A stretch of 33,956 nt of DNA from an uncultured Tissierellia bacterium (GCA_902489145.1 CABTYV010000009.1:1-33956), one strand, 5' to 3'. Counted from the stretch's first letter, positions 1-8,384 are shown. Made by a program: numbers and translations. Notes: generated by a model from the sequence alone, not told the origin.

Positions 1-585
1 CAGATCCAGAAGGTGCTTTCGCTTATGAATATCACCGATCCCCTGGAGCTGATGGAGCGCTATCCCTTTGAGCTCAGCGGCGGCTTGTCCCAGCGGGTCT
101 GCATTGCCATGGCCGTTCTTTGCCAGCCGGATATTCTGATTGCAGATGAGCCGACCACTGCGCTGGATGTCACCAGCCAGGCTGAAATTTTAATCCTCTT
201 AAAGCGCATTGCGAAAGAAATGAATAGTGCCATCTTGCTGATCACCCATGACCTGGGGATCGTCGCTGAGTGCGCAGATCGAGTGGTCGTCCTCTACGGG
301 GGACGAAAAATGGAGGAAGCAGGTGTGACGTCCTTTTTCCACCATGCGGGTCATCCCTATTCGAAAGGACTTTTACAATCTCGCCCCCTTCATTTCAAGG
401 AGCGCTATCCGGTGATTCCCGGTCAAATTCATCCAAATGATTCAAATTCGGAGGCGTGTCCCTTTGCAAAGCGTTGCTCAGAGAAAAAAGAAATTTGTCT
501 CCAGGCCTTTCCGCCGGGCACGACATTGGGATCTCAACATGAAGCCTGGTGCTTCAGTCTAAAAGCAGAGGAGCAAGGGAAATGA
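1..585 (+). CDS. oppD: Oligopeptide/dipeptide ABC transporter ATP-binding protein (OppD/DppD type), 5' end missing
   Basis: The reading frame is open from base 1, so the start codon and Walker A lie upstream of the window; the GTG at 13 is internal. What remains is the C-terminal two thirds of an ABC ATPase: signature ELSGGLSQRV, Walker B ILIADEPTTALD, switch histidine in LLITHDL, and the C-terminal extension of peptide/nickel importer ATPases with its cysteine pattern (ACPFAKRCSEKKEIC). One of two cytoplasmic ATPases that would drive uptake of peptides through an OppBC-type permease. Its TGA overlaps the ATG of the next gene (ATGA), so the two are translationally coupled. The permease and solute-binding genes should lie upstream. 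Peptide, dipeptide and nickel importers cannot be told apart from this piece. Confidence 0.9.
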   Translation, partial: QIQKVLSLMNITDPLELMERYPFELSGGLSQRVCIAMAVLCQPDILIADEPTTALDVTSQAEILILLKRIAKEMNSAILLITHDLGIVAECADRVVVLYGGRKMEEAGVTSFFHHAGHPYSKGLLQSRPLHFKERYPVIPGQIHPNDSNSEACPFAKRCSEKKEICLQAFPPGTTLGSQHEAWCFSLKAEEQGK

Positions 586-1571
586 AAGAGCCTTTGATAC
601 AAGCGAGTAACCTGGTCAAAACATTTCAGAAAAAAAAGATTTCAGGGATAGAAGGTCATGACCGCTTCTATGCGGTCAACCACGTCAGCTTTACCATTGC
701 AAAAGGCGAGTCGGTGGGTCTCATCGGGGAGTCCGGCTGTGGCAAGACCACCGTTGGCAAGGTGCTCCTTCATCTCCTTTCACCGGAGGGGGGACGGGTC
801 ATGTTTCAAGAGCACTGTCTCTTTGACCGGGAAAAGGGCCGATCCATCAGCCAGATGGAGTGGGTCAAATACCGCCAGCAGATGCAAATGATCTTTCAAA
901 ATCCTGCCTCCTGCCTGAATCCCAGACGGAATATTTTACAGTTGGTTCTGGAAGGCGTAAAAAAACACCACATTTGTGAAAAGTCAGATCAGGAATCCTA
1001 CTGCAGGGAAGTCCTCGCCCAGTGCGGTCTTTCGGGACAATCCCTTTACAGCTATCCCAGTGAATTATCGGGCGGTCAAAAGCAGCGGGTGGGGATTGCC
1101 AGAGCCCTGGCGGTCAATCCCTCATTCATTGTTTGTGACGAAATCACCGCGTCGCTGGATGTGTCGGTCCAGGCCCAGATCCTCAACCTTCTTCTGGAGA
1201 TCAAGGAAAAGCGGGGCCTGAGTGTGCTTTTCATCACCCACAACTTGGATCTGGTGCCCGGCATGTGCGACCGGGTCTTGATTATGTATCGGGGGAGGAT
1301 CGAGGAGGAGGCGCCTGCAAAAACAATTGCTACCCTGGCAAGCCATCCTTATACCCGCTTGCTATTGGCTTCTTTGCCCGCTGCCTATCCGGAGGATCGA
1401 GGGCTACAGACGCAGCGGATCACAGAAGAAACAGACATCGCATCAGCCTGTCCTTTTGCGCCGCGCTGTCCCCATGCGCATGCGATCTGCAGAGACCGCA
1501 TGCCCCTAATGAAGGAGCGTGAGCCGGGGCATTTTGTGGCCTGTCATTTTATGAATGAAATCGGGTCATAA
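582..1571 (+). CDS. oppF: Oligopeptide/dipeptide ABC transporter ATP-binding protein (OppF/DppF type)
   Basis: About 329 residues, the usual length for OppF/DppF. It is the second ATPase of the importer. Walker A (GESGCGKTT, about residues 48-56), signature LSGGQKQRVGIARAL, Walker B FIVCDEITASLDVS (with Ile where Pro is usual), H-loop LFITHNL, and the C-terminal cysteine-rich peptide-importer extension (CPFAPRCPHAHAIC). The ATG at 582 is preferred over an in-frame GTG at 549 because it has the purine-rich GAGGAGCAAGGG just upstream and sits in the classical ATGA overlap with the gene before. It is the last gene of the operon, and it converges on a minus-strand gene only 29 bases away with no clear hairpin between. 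Substrate not determinable from sequence. Confidence 0.93.
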   Translation: MKEPLIQASNLVKTFQKKKISGIEGHDRFYAVNHVSFTIAKGESVGLIGESGCGKTTVGKVLLHLLSPEGGRVMFQEHCLFDREKGRSISQMEWVKYRQQMQMIFQNPASCLNPRRNILQLVLEGVKKHHICEKSDQESYCREVLAQCGLSGQSLYSYPSELSGGQKQRVGIARALAVNPSFIVCDEITASLDVSVQAQILNLLLEIKEKRGLSVLFITHNLDLVPGMCDRVLIMYRGRIEEEAPAKTIATLASHPYTRLLLASLPAAYPEDRGLQTQRITEETDIASACPFAPRCPHAHAICRDRMPLMKEREPGHFVACHFMNEIGS

Positions 1572-1600
1572 GGGGCTTGGACGACGAGGAAAAAGCAAGC

Positions 1601-2272
1601 TTACGCCAGAAAGGTGCGAACCAGCCAATCCAGCAGGCTGGTGATGCCAAAAAGATAAGCGAAGGTGGGCAGGGGCTTGGCTATAAAACAAAGCAGAATG
1701 AAGCGCGAAAGCTTCATATCGGTGAGCCCCACCACCATGGTGGTCGCATCGTCCGGAAAGCCCGGTACCAGGTAGGCGATGAGCAGAAGTAGAGATGCCG
1801 TCTTCTCATCCTTGATTTTGTCACGAATTTTGTGAAAGAGATCATCTGGTACAAAAGCCTTTACAAACGTGTCGCCATAATGTTTGGCGATCAAAAAAGA
1901 AATGACAGAGCCGACAATCGAGGCAATCAGGACCATGGAATAGCCCAGCCACCCCCCATAAGCCATAAAAGTAGCCAGCTGCGGCAGGGCGCCGGGAATC
2001 ACAGGAAACAGGGTGTTCAAAATAATCAGTGTAATGGCCAGGAGGTAGCCGATCGGCCCTAAGCCTAGGATAAAATCCTGGAGGGGCTTGGGGGAAGAAA
2101 ACCAGCTCCGTCGGTAGCCGTAAAAAAGAAAAGCAGCTAAAATGGCCAAAATCAGGAAGGTCGCATAGCGGATCCGCTGCTGGACAAGCTGAATGCGGTC
2201 CCGGTCCAAATGCGGATGTTGCCCACCCTTTGCAGAGGAGGGCTTTTCTTCTTTTCGTTCAGATTTCTTCAT
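1601..2272 (-). CDS. TVP38/TMEM64 family membrane protein (SNARE-associated / DedA-like fold)
   Basis: 223 residues. A short charged Lys/Glu-rich N-terminus is followed by several hydrophobic segments; the first spans about residues 35-55, then GYLLAITLIILN, and a conserved block with GALPQLATFMAYGGWLGYS and LLIAYLVPGFPDDATTMVVGLT, the Pro/Gly-rich re-entrant signature of TVP38/TMEM64 (VTT domain) proteins. The family sits in the cytoplasmic membrane; bacterial members are linked to lipid or undecaprenyl-phosphate transport, but no specific role can be assigned here. The ATG at 2272 has a perfect AGGAGGT 5 bases upstream; a longer in-frame start at 2347 lacks one and lies in the promoter. Transcribed alone, opposite to its neighbours. 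Confidence 0.85.
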   Translation of the reverse strand: MKKSERKEEKPSSAKGGQHPHLDRDRIQLVQQRIRYATFLILAILAAFLFYGYRRSWFSSPKPLQDFILGLGPIGYLLAITLIILNTLFPVIPGALPQLATFMAYGGWLGYSMVLIASIVGSVISFLIAKHYGDTFVKAFVPDDLFHKIRDKIKDEKTASLLLLIAYLVPGFPDDATTMVVGLTDMKLSRFILLCFIAKPLPTFAYLFGITSLLDWLVRTFLA

Positions 2273-2317
2273 AGGACCTCCTGAAGGCGGACTCATCGCT
2301 CCACCAAGATCTATCCA

Positions 2318-2347
2318 ACTATAGCACAAAGACGCGGGCGGGCTCAA
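2318..2347 (-). promoter_or_regulatory. Sigma-A-like promoter for the TVP38 gene
   Basis: On the minus strand, TTGAGC (2347-2342), an 18-base spacer and TATAGT (2323-2318), about 45 bases upstream of the start codon at 2272. Both boxes differ from consensus by one or two bases. Confidence 0.5.
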
Positions 2348-2372
2348 ACCTCTTTTTAATGGGCGGGCGCAG

Positions 2373-2402
2373 GCGACAAAGCCTGCTTATGTGTGATAGA
2401 AT
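2373..2402 (+). promoter_or_regulatory. Probable promoter for the NfnAB-like gene
   Basis: Extended -10 box TGA-TAGAAT (TAGAAT at 2397-2402) with a weak -35 GCGACA (2373-2378) at 18 bases. It lies about 50 bases upstream of the start codon and back to back with the minus-strand promoter at 2318-2347. Confidence 0.4.
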
Positions 2403-2453
2403 GAGGACGATTTTAAGCCCATTTTATTTCGCTGCGAACGAGGAGGACAAGAT

Positions 2454-4745
2454 ATGTTTGAAGTGATTGAACGCGTTCAACAATCCGAGTCAATTTATAC
2501 GATGAAAATCAAGGCCCCGCGTGTGGCCAGATCCTGTATGCCGGGTCAATTTCTGATCGTTCGTGTTGATCAGTATGGGGAACGAATCCCCTTGACCATT
2601 GCCGATTACGACCGGGAAGCAGAGACCGTGACGGTAGCCGTGCAGGCCATTGGCGCCTCGACGAAGAAGCTGGGTCGGGTCCAGGTGGGCGAAAGCGTCG
2701 CAGACGTGGTAGGACCGCTGGGTCAGCCGTCTGAATTGACTCAGATGGATGTGGAAGCATTAAAAAAACTGCATATCTGCTTTATCGGTGGCGGATTGGG
2801 CATTGCCCCCGTCTATCCTCAGGTGAAATGGATGCACGAACATGGCGTAGAGGTCGATGTGATCATGGGCGCGCGGACCGGGGAATTGATCTTCTGGGAA
2901 GAGGCCATGCGGGCGGTAGCCAAAAATGTCTATGTGACGACTGATGACGGCTCCTATGGGCGATCGGGCATGGTCACCAAGTGCCTGGAGGATTTAGTCA
3001 AAAACGAGGGGAAGCACTATGATCAGGTGGTGGTGATCGGCCCCATGATCATGATGAAGTTCCTGTGTAAGCTGACGGCTGCTGACGGATTGAATATTCC
3101 GACCATTGCCTCCATGAACCCCATCATGGTAGACGGAACCGGGATGTGCGGGGCCTGCCGGCTAACCATTGACGGGGAGACCAAGTTTGCCTGCGTGGAT
3201 GGGCCAGAGTTCGATGGTCACAAGGTTGATTTTGATGAGGCGCTCCAGCGGGCCCGTATGTACCGGACCCCAGAAGGACGCCAGAAGCTCATGGAGGAGG
3301 CTCTTGCACAAGGACACCACGGTCAGTGCAGCGACCAGGTTACTTCCGATTTCGATGTGAAAAAGCGCGTGCCTATTAGCGAGCAAGATCCCATGGAACG
3401 CTCTCAAAACTTTAAGGAGGTCTGCCTAGGCTATACCAAGGAAGAGGCCATGCTGGAAGCCAGTCGCTGTCTCAACTGCAAGAAGCCCCGCTGCGTAGAA
3501 GGCTGCCCGGTCTCCATCGATATTCCGGGCTTCATCCATGAGATGACCACGGGCAATTTTAAGATGGCTTATAAGATCCTTTCGGAATCCACCTCCCTCC
3601 CCGCGGTCTGTGGTCGGGTATGTCCTCAGGAGGAGCAGTGCGAAGGACCCTGCATTCGCGGCATCAAAGGGGATGCAGTCGCCATCGGCAAGCTGGAGCG
3701 TTTTGTGGCGGACTGGGCCCGGGCCAATCAAATCCGTCCCAGCCTGGGGGATGTGAAAAAATCGGGGAAGAAGGTTGCGATCATCGGCGCCGGCCCCGCA
3801 GGCTTGGCCTGTGCGACCGACCTTGCCAAGGCGGGTCACGAGGTGAAGATTTTAGAGTCTCTCCATCTGGCAGGTGGCGTGCTCCAGTATGGGATCCCCG
3901 AGTTCCGTCTGCCCAAGGACGAAGTGGTCAATTTTGAAGTGGAAAATGTGGAACGCCTGGGCGTTCAGATTGAAAAGGACGTTTTCGTTGGTCAATCCGT
4001 GACCATTCCTGATCTGATGAAGGAAGAAGGCTATGACGCTGTCTTTATTGCGTCCGGAGCCGGCCTGCCCCGCTTTATGGGCATCCCCGGAGAAAACCTT
4101 AATGGCGTGCTTTCAGCCAATGAATATTTAACCCGGACCAACCTCATGCATGCCTACAGTGATCAGTATGATACGGATGTAAGCCGTGGTCAGCATGTGA
4201 TTACAGTGGGCGGGGGCAATGTAGCCATGGATGCCGCCCGTACGGCCCTGCGTCTGGGCGGAGAGTCCCGAATCGTGTATCGCCGCAGCGACGAGGAATT
4301 GCCCGCAAGACGGGAGGAAATTGAGCACGCGAAAGAAGAGGGGGTCATTTTCAACCTCCTTCAAAATCCGGTTGAGATCCTAGGAGACGACAAGGGCTGG
4401 GTCTCGGCTGTCAAGTGCATCAAAATGAAGCTGGGAGAGCCGGATGCCTCCGGTCGTCGTCGTCCGGTACCCATTGAAGGATCTGAGTTTGTCTTGCCCG
4501 CAGATACCGTCATCATGGCCCTGGGCACCAATGCGAATCCGAGAGCCACCAGGGGACTGGATGATCTGGAGAAAAATCGTCGGAACGGGATCGTGGTCGA
4601 CGAGGAAAGCGGGGCAACCAACCTGCCTGGCGTATTCGCTGGCGGGGATGCGGTCACTGGCTCTGCAACCGTCATTTTGGCCATGGGAGCCGGTCGTCAG
4701 GCAGCCAAGGGCATTGATGCCTATCTGAAGGGGCTCGATCAATAA
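2454..4745 (+). CDS. Fused NfnA-NfnB-type NADH-dependent ferredoxin:NADP+ oxidoreductase / glutamate synthase small-subunit-like flavoprotein
   Basis: 763 residues; two proteins in one chain. Residues 1 to about 280 are a PyrK/NfnA-like FAD/NAD(H) domain: RIPLT flavin motif, GGGLGIAP nucleotide motif near 114-121, and a [2Fe-2S] site with Cys232, Cys235 and Cys247 preceded by Asp227, compatible with the three-Cys-plus-Asp site reported for NfnA. From about 290 follows a GltD/NfnB-like part: two cysteine clusters for [4Fe-4S] centres (CLNCKKPRCVEGCP and VCGRVCPQEEQCEGPC), an FAD motif GAGPAGLACA near 443, an NADP motif GGGNVAMDAAR near 584, and the FAGGDAVTGSATVILAMGAG end motif. Such fusions are often named bifunctional dihydroorotate dehydrogenase B NAD subunit/NADPH-dependent glutamate synthase; no GltB large subunit is present, so flavin-based bifurcation between NADH, NADPH and ferredoxin is the likelier job. 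GAGGAGG precedes the ATG. Single-gene unit. Confidence 0.92.
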   Translation: MFEVIERVQQSESIYTMKIKAPRVARSCMPGQFLIVRVDQYGERIPLTIADYDREAETVTVAVQAIGASTKKLGRVQVGESVADVVGPLGQPSELTQMDVEALKKLHICFIGGGLGIAPVYPQVKWMHEHGVEVDVIMGARTGELIFWEEAMRAVAKNVYVTTDDGSYGRSGMVTKCLEDLVKNEGKHYDQVVVIGPMIMMKFLCKLTAADGLNIPTIASMNPIMVDGTGMCGACRLTIDGETKFACVDGPEFDGHKVDFDEALQRARMYRTPEGRQKLMEEALAQGHHGQCSDQVTSDFDVKKRVPISEQDPMERSQNFKEVCLGYTKEEAMLEASRCLNCKKPRCVEGCPVSIDIPGFIHEMTTGNFKMAYKILSESTSLPAVCGRVCPQEEQCEGPCIRGIKGDAVAIGKLERFVADWARANQIRPSLGDVKKSGKKVAIIGAGPAGLACATDLAKAGHEVKILESLHLAGGVLQYGIPEFRLPKDEVVNFEVENVERLGVQIEKDVFVGQSVTIPDLMKEEGYDAVFIASGAGLPRFMGIPGENLNGVLSANEYLTRTNLMHAYSDQYDTDVSRGQHVITVGGGNVAMDAARTALRLGGESRIVYRRSDEELPARREEIEHAKEEGVIFNLLQNPVEILGDDKGWVSAVKCIKMKLGEPDASGRRRPVPIEGSEFVLPADTVIMALGTNANPRATRGLDDLEKNRRNGIVVDEESGATNLPGVFAGGDAVTGSATVILAMGAGRQAAKGIDAYLKGLDQ

Positions 4746-4768
4746 ACGACTCCCTTCTTCATTCTTTT

Positions 4769-4806
4769 CAAAACAGGAACCAGATTCATCTGGTTCCTGT
4801 TTTTTT
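4769..4806 (+). terminator. Strong intrinsic terminator after the NfnAB-like gene
   Basis: A perfect 12-base-pair stem (4773-4784 with 4789-4800), loop TTCA and six or more T residues. The arms begin AAACAGGAACC and end GGTTCCTGTTTT. Confidence 0.93.
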
Positions 4807-4852
4807 ATCCTGCCCAGGCAGAAAAAATGGAACACGAGCGGGATAAGGACCG

Positions 4853-4861
4853 TGCTAGGAT
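4853..4861 (+). promoter_or_regulatory. Possible extended -10 promoter of the CpaE-like/FHA pair
   Basis: TGC-TAGGAT at 4853-4861, 21 bases before the ATG at 4882. No convincing -35 box. It lies after the upstream terminator, so some promoter must exist in this 75-base gap. Confidence 0.3.
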
Positions 4862-4881
4862 AAGGGCAGAAAGGAGGCGCC

Positions 4882-5919
4882 ATGCCTTATCAGCTTGCCT
4901 TATGGGACCAGGATGCCTGCTTTATGGACCGTTTCGCCGAGGCGATTCAAAAGCGCCGTCCCCAATGGATCCTTCATCGCTTTCGCAGTCAGGAGGCGCT
5001 GGTGACTGCCCTCAGCCGGTATAGGATGGATCTTTTGATTGCGGACCAGGAGAAGGCGGTTTTTTCCCTTCAGGCCTCCAGCCCTGTAGAACTGCTTCTG
5101 CCGGAACAAGCAGGACAGCTTGCTTCTCCCTTAACTGGAGCCAGGAGCCATGGCCTGCCAGTTTTGATTTGGTCAAAAAGCAACTGCCCTCCGAACGGTA
5201 GAATCAATCGCTATCAACCGGTCGGCCAATTGATTCCTCTTTTTGAAGCGCTTCTCTCAGAGCGAGAGGAGGACGTTCGCTCCAATGAAGGGGCCTCTCT
5301 GCGCATCTTTACCAGCCCGGATCATGAGCTTTCGATTCGAAGCGTGGCCGAGCGTTACGCGCAGAAGAGCGCTGAAAAAGGGAGCCGGGTTTTGCTCTGG
5401 GACCCTGACCCCTTCCGTCCAGCGGGCCCCACTAGGGAGTCCGGTGGCTGGCGGTCTCTTTTTTTAGCGGCCAAGAGTCGAAAGCTATCTATTGGCGCTC
5501 ATTTTCGAAAGCAGGAACAGAAAAGTGAGCGAGGCTACTTCTATCTGCGACCTGATGTCCAGCTACAAGATTATTGGACGGTGGAGCAGGACGAATGGGC
5601 CCTCCTACGCTCGGCTGCGATGAATCAGTATGAGGAGCTTGTCATGGTTTGGCCTTCGTTTCAACCCGATCCCAAGCGTTGGCCAGGGGCTGGGATCTTA
5701 TGTTGTTTGATTAAGGACGTGTATCCTCCGACACTTTATGAAGGGTTACTCAATTATTATGCCGCTCAGACGGAGCGCATTCACTTTCTTTTTGTAGGCC
5801 GTCCAGGAGCGGGCCACGAGGCCTTGCGCGCTCTTTTCCGGCAGCATCATTTTGCCTGCTCGGACGCCGATGAAGGAGGTTCGTTCGTATCGCATCAGGA
5901 GGGAAAAAATGTCTGGTAA
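4882..5919 (+). CDS. Degenerate CpaE/TadZ-like protein: pseudo-receiver plus MinD-like fold without Walker A
   Basis: 345 residues, AGAAAGGAGG before the ATG. Residues 1 to about 130 look like an atypical receiver: LALWDQDACFMDRFAEAI, MDLLIADQE, LPVLIWSKSN, and a late strand INRYQPVGQLIPLFEALL of the KYQ type seen in CpaE-like proteins of clostridial Flp/Tad pilus loci. From about 145 a segment aligns with the start of MinD/ParA-type ATPases (LRIFTSPDHELSIRSVAERY, then KGSRVLLWDPD), but where the family has a GGxGKTT Walker A this protein has HELSIRS, so ATP binding is probably lost. The stop lies inside the next gene (11-base overlap), so this protein and the FHA protein are made together. 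Known family members place or organise secretion machines; here no CpaF, TadB, TadC or pilin gene is visible. Assignment rests on pattern recognition only. Confidence 0.6.
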   Translation: MPYQLALWDQDACFMDRFAEAIQKRRPQWILHRFRSQEALVTALSRYRMDLLIADQEKAVFSLQASSPVELLLPEQAGQLASPLTGARSHGLPVLIWSKSNCPPNGRINRYQPVGQLIPLFEALLSEREEDVRSNEGASLRIFTSPDHELSIRSVAERYAQKSAEKGSRVLLWDPDPFRPAGPTRESGGWRSLFLAAKSRKLSIGAHFRKQEQKSERGYFYLRPDVQLQDYWTVEQDEWALLRSAAMNQYEELVMVWPSFQPDPKRWPGAGILCCLIKDVYPPTLYEGLLNYYAAQTERIHFLFVGRPGAGHEALRALFRQHHFACSDADEGGSFVSHQEGKNVW

Positions 5920-7129
5920 CGGGATGGCTCCCTTTCTAACATGGACGGAAGCAGAAAATCAGGGGCACCTGAGTTTGGTGGTCGAGACGAAGGAAAGCGT
6001 GGATCACTTGGCCCTGGGCATGTTGGAAAAAAATCAACTGGAGTATTTTATCTCTCCTAGGGCACACCTGGAGGAGGACCTGCTCCATTTGGACTTTGAT
6101 ACGCCGCCGGCTCGAGACCGACTCCTGGAGGACCGGGTATGGACGAAAGCCGTCTTTTTTCAATTTTTAGAAAGCTTGCTTGCCCTCGGCCAGGAAGCGG
6201 ACGACTTTTTGCTCATTAAGGAAGAGATCTCCTGGGATCCGGACCTCATTTACTGGCAGAGGGGTCACTTGCGCCTGGTTTATCTGCCCATTCGCCGTCA
6301 CCGCATCGAGCTTCCCCTATCCCACTTCCTCCAGCAGGTCCTGCTTCACGGGCGCTTTGAAGGGGAAGACAGTAGCTATCTCCCACATTTTTTGAATCTG
6401 CTTCATCAAAAAGATATCAGCTTTCCGGAGCTGGCCGTTTTCCTCAAGAAAGAGGAAGGGGAAACAAAAAAAGAAAAAGAGGTGGTGGAGGAAAGCCATG
6501 CCTCCTTCCTTGACAAGGAGGAAGCGCTAGAGGGGCGACCCGATACGGAGTTCGAAGAGCCAGTGCTTGGAGCGGATGCGGTCGCTTGGGCGCCTTCCGA
6601 CTTGTTTGAGGAGGCCCAAGAAGGCCCCGTGGCTTCCCCAAAGGAGGCCGGCCAAGCGCAGACCTCCTCCGAGCCCATCACGCTTTTTGGCCTGCTCACT
6701 CACTTTTCCAAACGCAATTGGCAGCGCTACCGTCAGGGAAAAAAATGTCGTACTCAGAAGCGTACATCTCCTGGAAATAAAAAAGAAAAGGGTAAGAGGA
6801 CAAGCGGTCCTCAGGGCGGGGAAACCCAGCTACTGGCAGGCCCCGGCGATCTGCTCTGGTGGAAGCAGGAAGCCGCTCATTTTTCCCTCAGTCAAGAGTT
6901 TACGATCGGGTCTGATCCTGAGAACACTTTAGTTCTTCCAAGTGCTTTCATCTCACGGCACCACGCTCGCTTTGGCATCCAGAACGGGAACCGTTTCATC
7001 GAGGATCTTGCCTCCTCCAATGGCACCTTTGTCAATGACCAGCGCCTCAAAGCCCACGAGCCCTATTTTCTAAAAGCCGATGCCAAAATTCGGCTGGCAG
7101 AGGAGGAATTTCTTTTTTTAAAAAAATAA
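5909..7129 (+). CDS. FHA-domain protein with N-terminal DUF6382-like domain
   Basis: 406 residues. The ATG at 5909 follows AGGAGGG; a longer in-frame GTG at 5852 is unlikely. Residues 1 to about 190 match the globular domain found before FHA domains in clostridial proteins (the family I recall as DUF6382): TKESVDHLALGML, FISPRAHLEED, FLLIKEEISWDPDLIYW, LRLVYLPI. Then comes a long acidic, low-complexity stretch (about 190-265), a basic stretch rich in Lys/Arg (about 280-305), and a C-terminal FHA domain (about 320-406) with FTIGSDPENTLVL, SRHHARF and SSNGTFVN, which are the phosphothreonine-binding residues. No transmembrane segment is evident. It would read a phosphorylated partner and act as a scaffold; in related organisms this domain pair lies in Tad-pilus-like loci. 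No Ser/Thr kinase gene is in the window. Confidence 0.78.
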   Translation: MSGNGMAPFLTWTEAENQGHLSLVVETKESVDHLALGMLEKNQLEYFISPRAHLEEDLLHLDFDTPPARDRLLEDRVWTKAVFFQFLESLLALGQEADDFLLIKEEISWDPDLIYWQRGHLRLVYLPIRRHRIELPLSHFLQQVLLHGRFEGEDSSYLPHFLNLLHQKDISFPELAVFLKKEEGETKKEKEVVEESHASFLDKEEALEGRPDTEFEEPVLGADAVAWAPSDLFEEAQEGPVASPKEAGQAQTSSEPITLFGLLTHFSKRNWQRYRQGKKCRTQKRTSPGNKKEKGKRTSGPQGGETQLLAGPGDLLWWKQEAAHFSLSQEFTIGSDPENTLVLPSAFISRHHARFGIQNGNRFIEDLASSNGTFVNDQRLKAHEPYFLKADAKIRLAEEEFLFLKK

Positions 7130-7178
7130 AGAGGCTTCCATCCATGGTACACTAGAAAAAGAGGGGAGGGGACCATGG

Positions 7179-8345
7179 ATGGAGATTGCACAAGCACTGC
7201 TTTACTGGTTTGATCAGCATAAAAGGCGCCATTTGCCCTGGCGGCAGGATCCAACGCCCTACCACGTTTGGGTGTCAGAAATTATGCTGCAGCAAACCCG
7301 TGTGGAGACGGTGATCGACTATTATAACCGTTTTATGGCGAAGCTGCCGGATATCTCAGCGCTTGCCAGTGTAGGGGAGGATGAGCTATTAAAGCTCTGG
7401 GAAGGGCTAGGCTATTATTCCAGGGCGCGCAATTTACAAAAGGCTGCACTAGAGATCGTTCATTGTCATGGGGGGGAGATCCCGAGAGATCGGGCTGATT
7501 TACTTGCGCTACCGGGGATTGGCCCCTATACGGCCGGCGCGATCCGGTCGATCGCCTTCCAGGAGGCAGATATTGCAGCGGATGGCAATGCGTATCGAAT
7601 CGCTGCTCGATTGATGATGGAAGAAGGGCTAGTGGACAAGCCTCAAACGCGAAAAAATTTAGAGGCCTATCTTAAGAACCAGCTCTCGGTAGAACGGCCA
7701 GGAGATTTTAACCAAGCCTTGATGGACTTGGGATCTGGAATTTGCCTGGCTAATGGGACCCCCTTATGTGATGCTTGTCCTCTTTTTGCCGCTTGCCAGG
7801 CAGGGCGGGCGGGTCTTGGCAGCGCCTATCCGAAACGGGAGAAAAAGAAAAAGAAGGGTCTGGAGCAGCTCACCGTCCTTGTGCTACGGAGGGGGACGGA
7901 TCTCTTTTTAGCCAAACGACCGAAGGGAGGGCTTTTGGCGGGCCTTTGGGCCTTGCCCATGTGGTCAGGCCATTTGAGCCAGAAGGAAGTGGAGGAAAGA
8001 CTGGCCCGCATGCTTCCCAGCACCCCCTACCGGCTAAAAAGCGTGCGCGCTTTAGGTCCTGCTCGTCACCTTTTTACGCATAAAGAATGGCAAATGGTGG
8101 GTTATGAAATTCTCCTGTGCGAATCGACTGACAGTCAATATAGCACCGGAAAAGAAGCACGGAGATCGAGTGATAGCTCTTTTTTGAAGGAAAAAGGATT
8201 CGTAGAGGAAAGGCTTTCTGATTTTTATGCGGCTTTGGGTTTTCCAAGCGATCCCACCAGTCATTTCACCTGGGCGCCGCCCGAACAGGTACAAGAAAAT
8301 CTGGCCATTCCAACGGCTTATCAGGCCTTTCTACGAGAAGCGTGA
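7179..8345 (+). CDS. mutY: A/G-specific adenine glycosylase MutY
   Basis: 388 residues. It removes adenine mispaired with 8-oxoguanine in base excision repair. Catalytic Glu34 in SEIMLQQTRVETV, helix-hairpin-helix LPGIGPYTAGAI, Asp135 in ADGNAYRIAAR, and a [4Fe-4S] site Cys189, Cys197, Cys200, Cys206 (C-X7-C-X2-C-X5-C, the CxANGxPxC form seen in clostridia). The C-terminal 150 residues form the NUDIX-like MutY-C domain that recognises 8-oxoG (FTHKEWQMVGYEI). GAGGGGAGGG lies 8 bases before the ATG at 7179; an ATG four bases earlier is in a dead frame. A possible extended -10 (TGG-TACACT, 7145-7153) precedes it, so it may be transcribed apart from the FHA gene 49 bases upstream. Confidence 0.95.
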   Translation: MEIAQALLYWFDQHKRRHLPWRQDPTPYHVWVSEIMLQQTRVETVIDYYNRFMAKLPDISALASVGEDELLKLWEGLGYYSRARNLQKAALEIVHCHGGEIPRDRADLLALPGIGPYTAGAIRSIAFQEADIAADGNAYRIAARLMMEEGLVDKPQTRKNLEAYLKNQLSVERPGDFNQALMDLGSGICLANGTPLCDACPLFAACQAGRAGLGSAYPKREKKKKKGLEQLTVLVLRRGTDLFLAKRPKGGLLAGLWALPMWSGHLSQKEVEERLARMLPSTPYRLKSVRALGPARHLFTHKEWQMVGYEILLCESTDSQYSTGKEARRSSDSSFLKEKGFVEERLSDFYAALGFPSDPTSHFTWAPPEQVQENLAIPTAYQAFLREA

Positions 8346-8384
8346 TCGACAAAAATGGGCGCTTTTTAGAGCCTCATTTTGCTA

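Noticed and set aside
1572..1600. Terminator between the convergent oppF and TVP38 genes.
   Set aside because: No stem with a T tract could be found in these 29 bases on either strand.
1577..2062. Short plus-strand frames opposite the TVP38 gene.
   Set aside because: They are antisense to a clear membrane-protein gene, lack ribosome binding sites and resemble no protein.
4380..4883. Minus-strand frame of about 167 codons over the end of the NfnAB-like gene.
   Set aside because: It crosses a strong terminator and is antisense to a conserved flavoprotein; composition is that of a shadow frame.
7743..7796. MutY Fe-S site with C-X7-C instead of the E. coli C-X6-C spacing.
   Set aside because: The CxxNGxPxC form is, from memory, common in clostridial MutY, so it is a lineage variant and not a defect.
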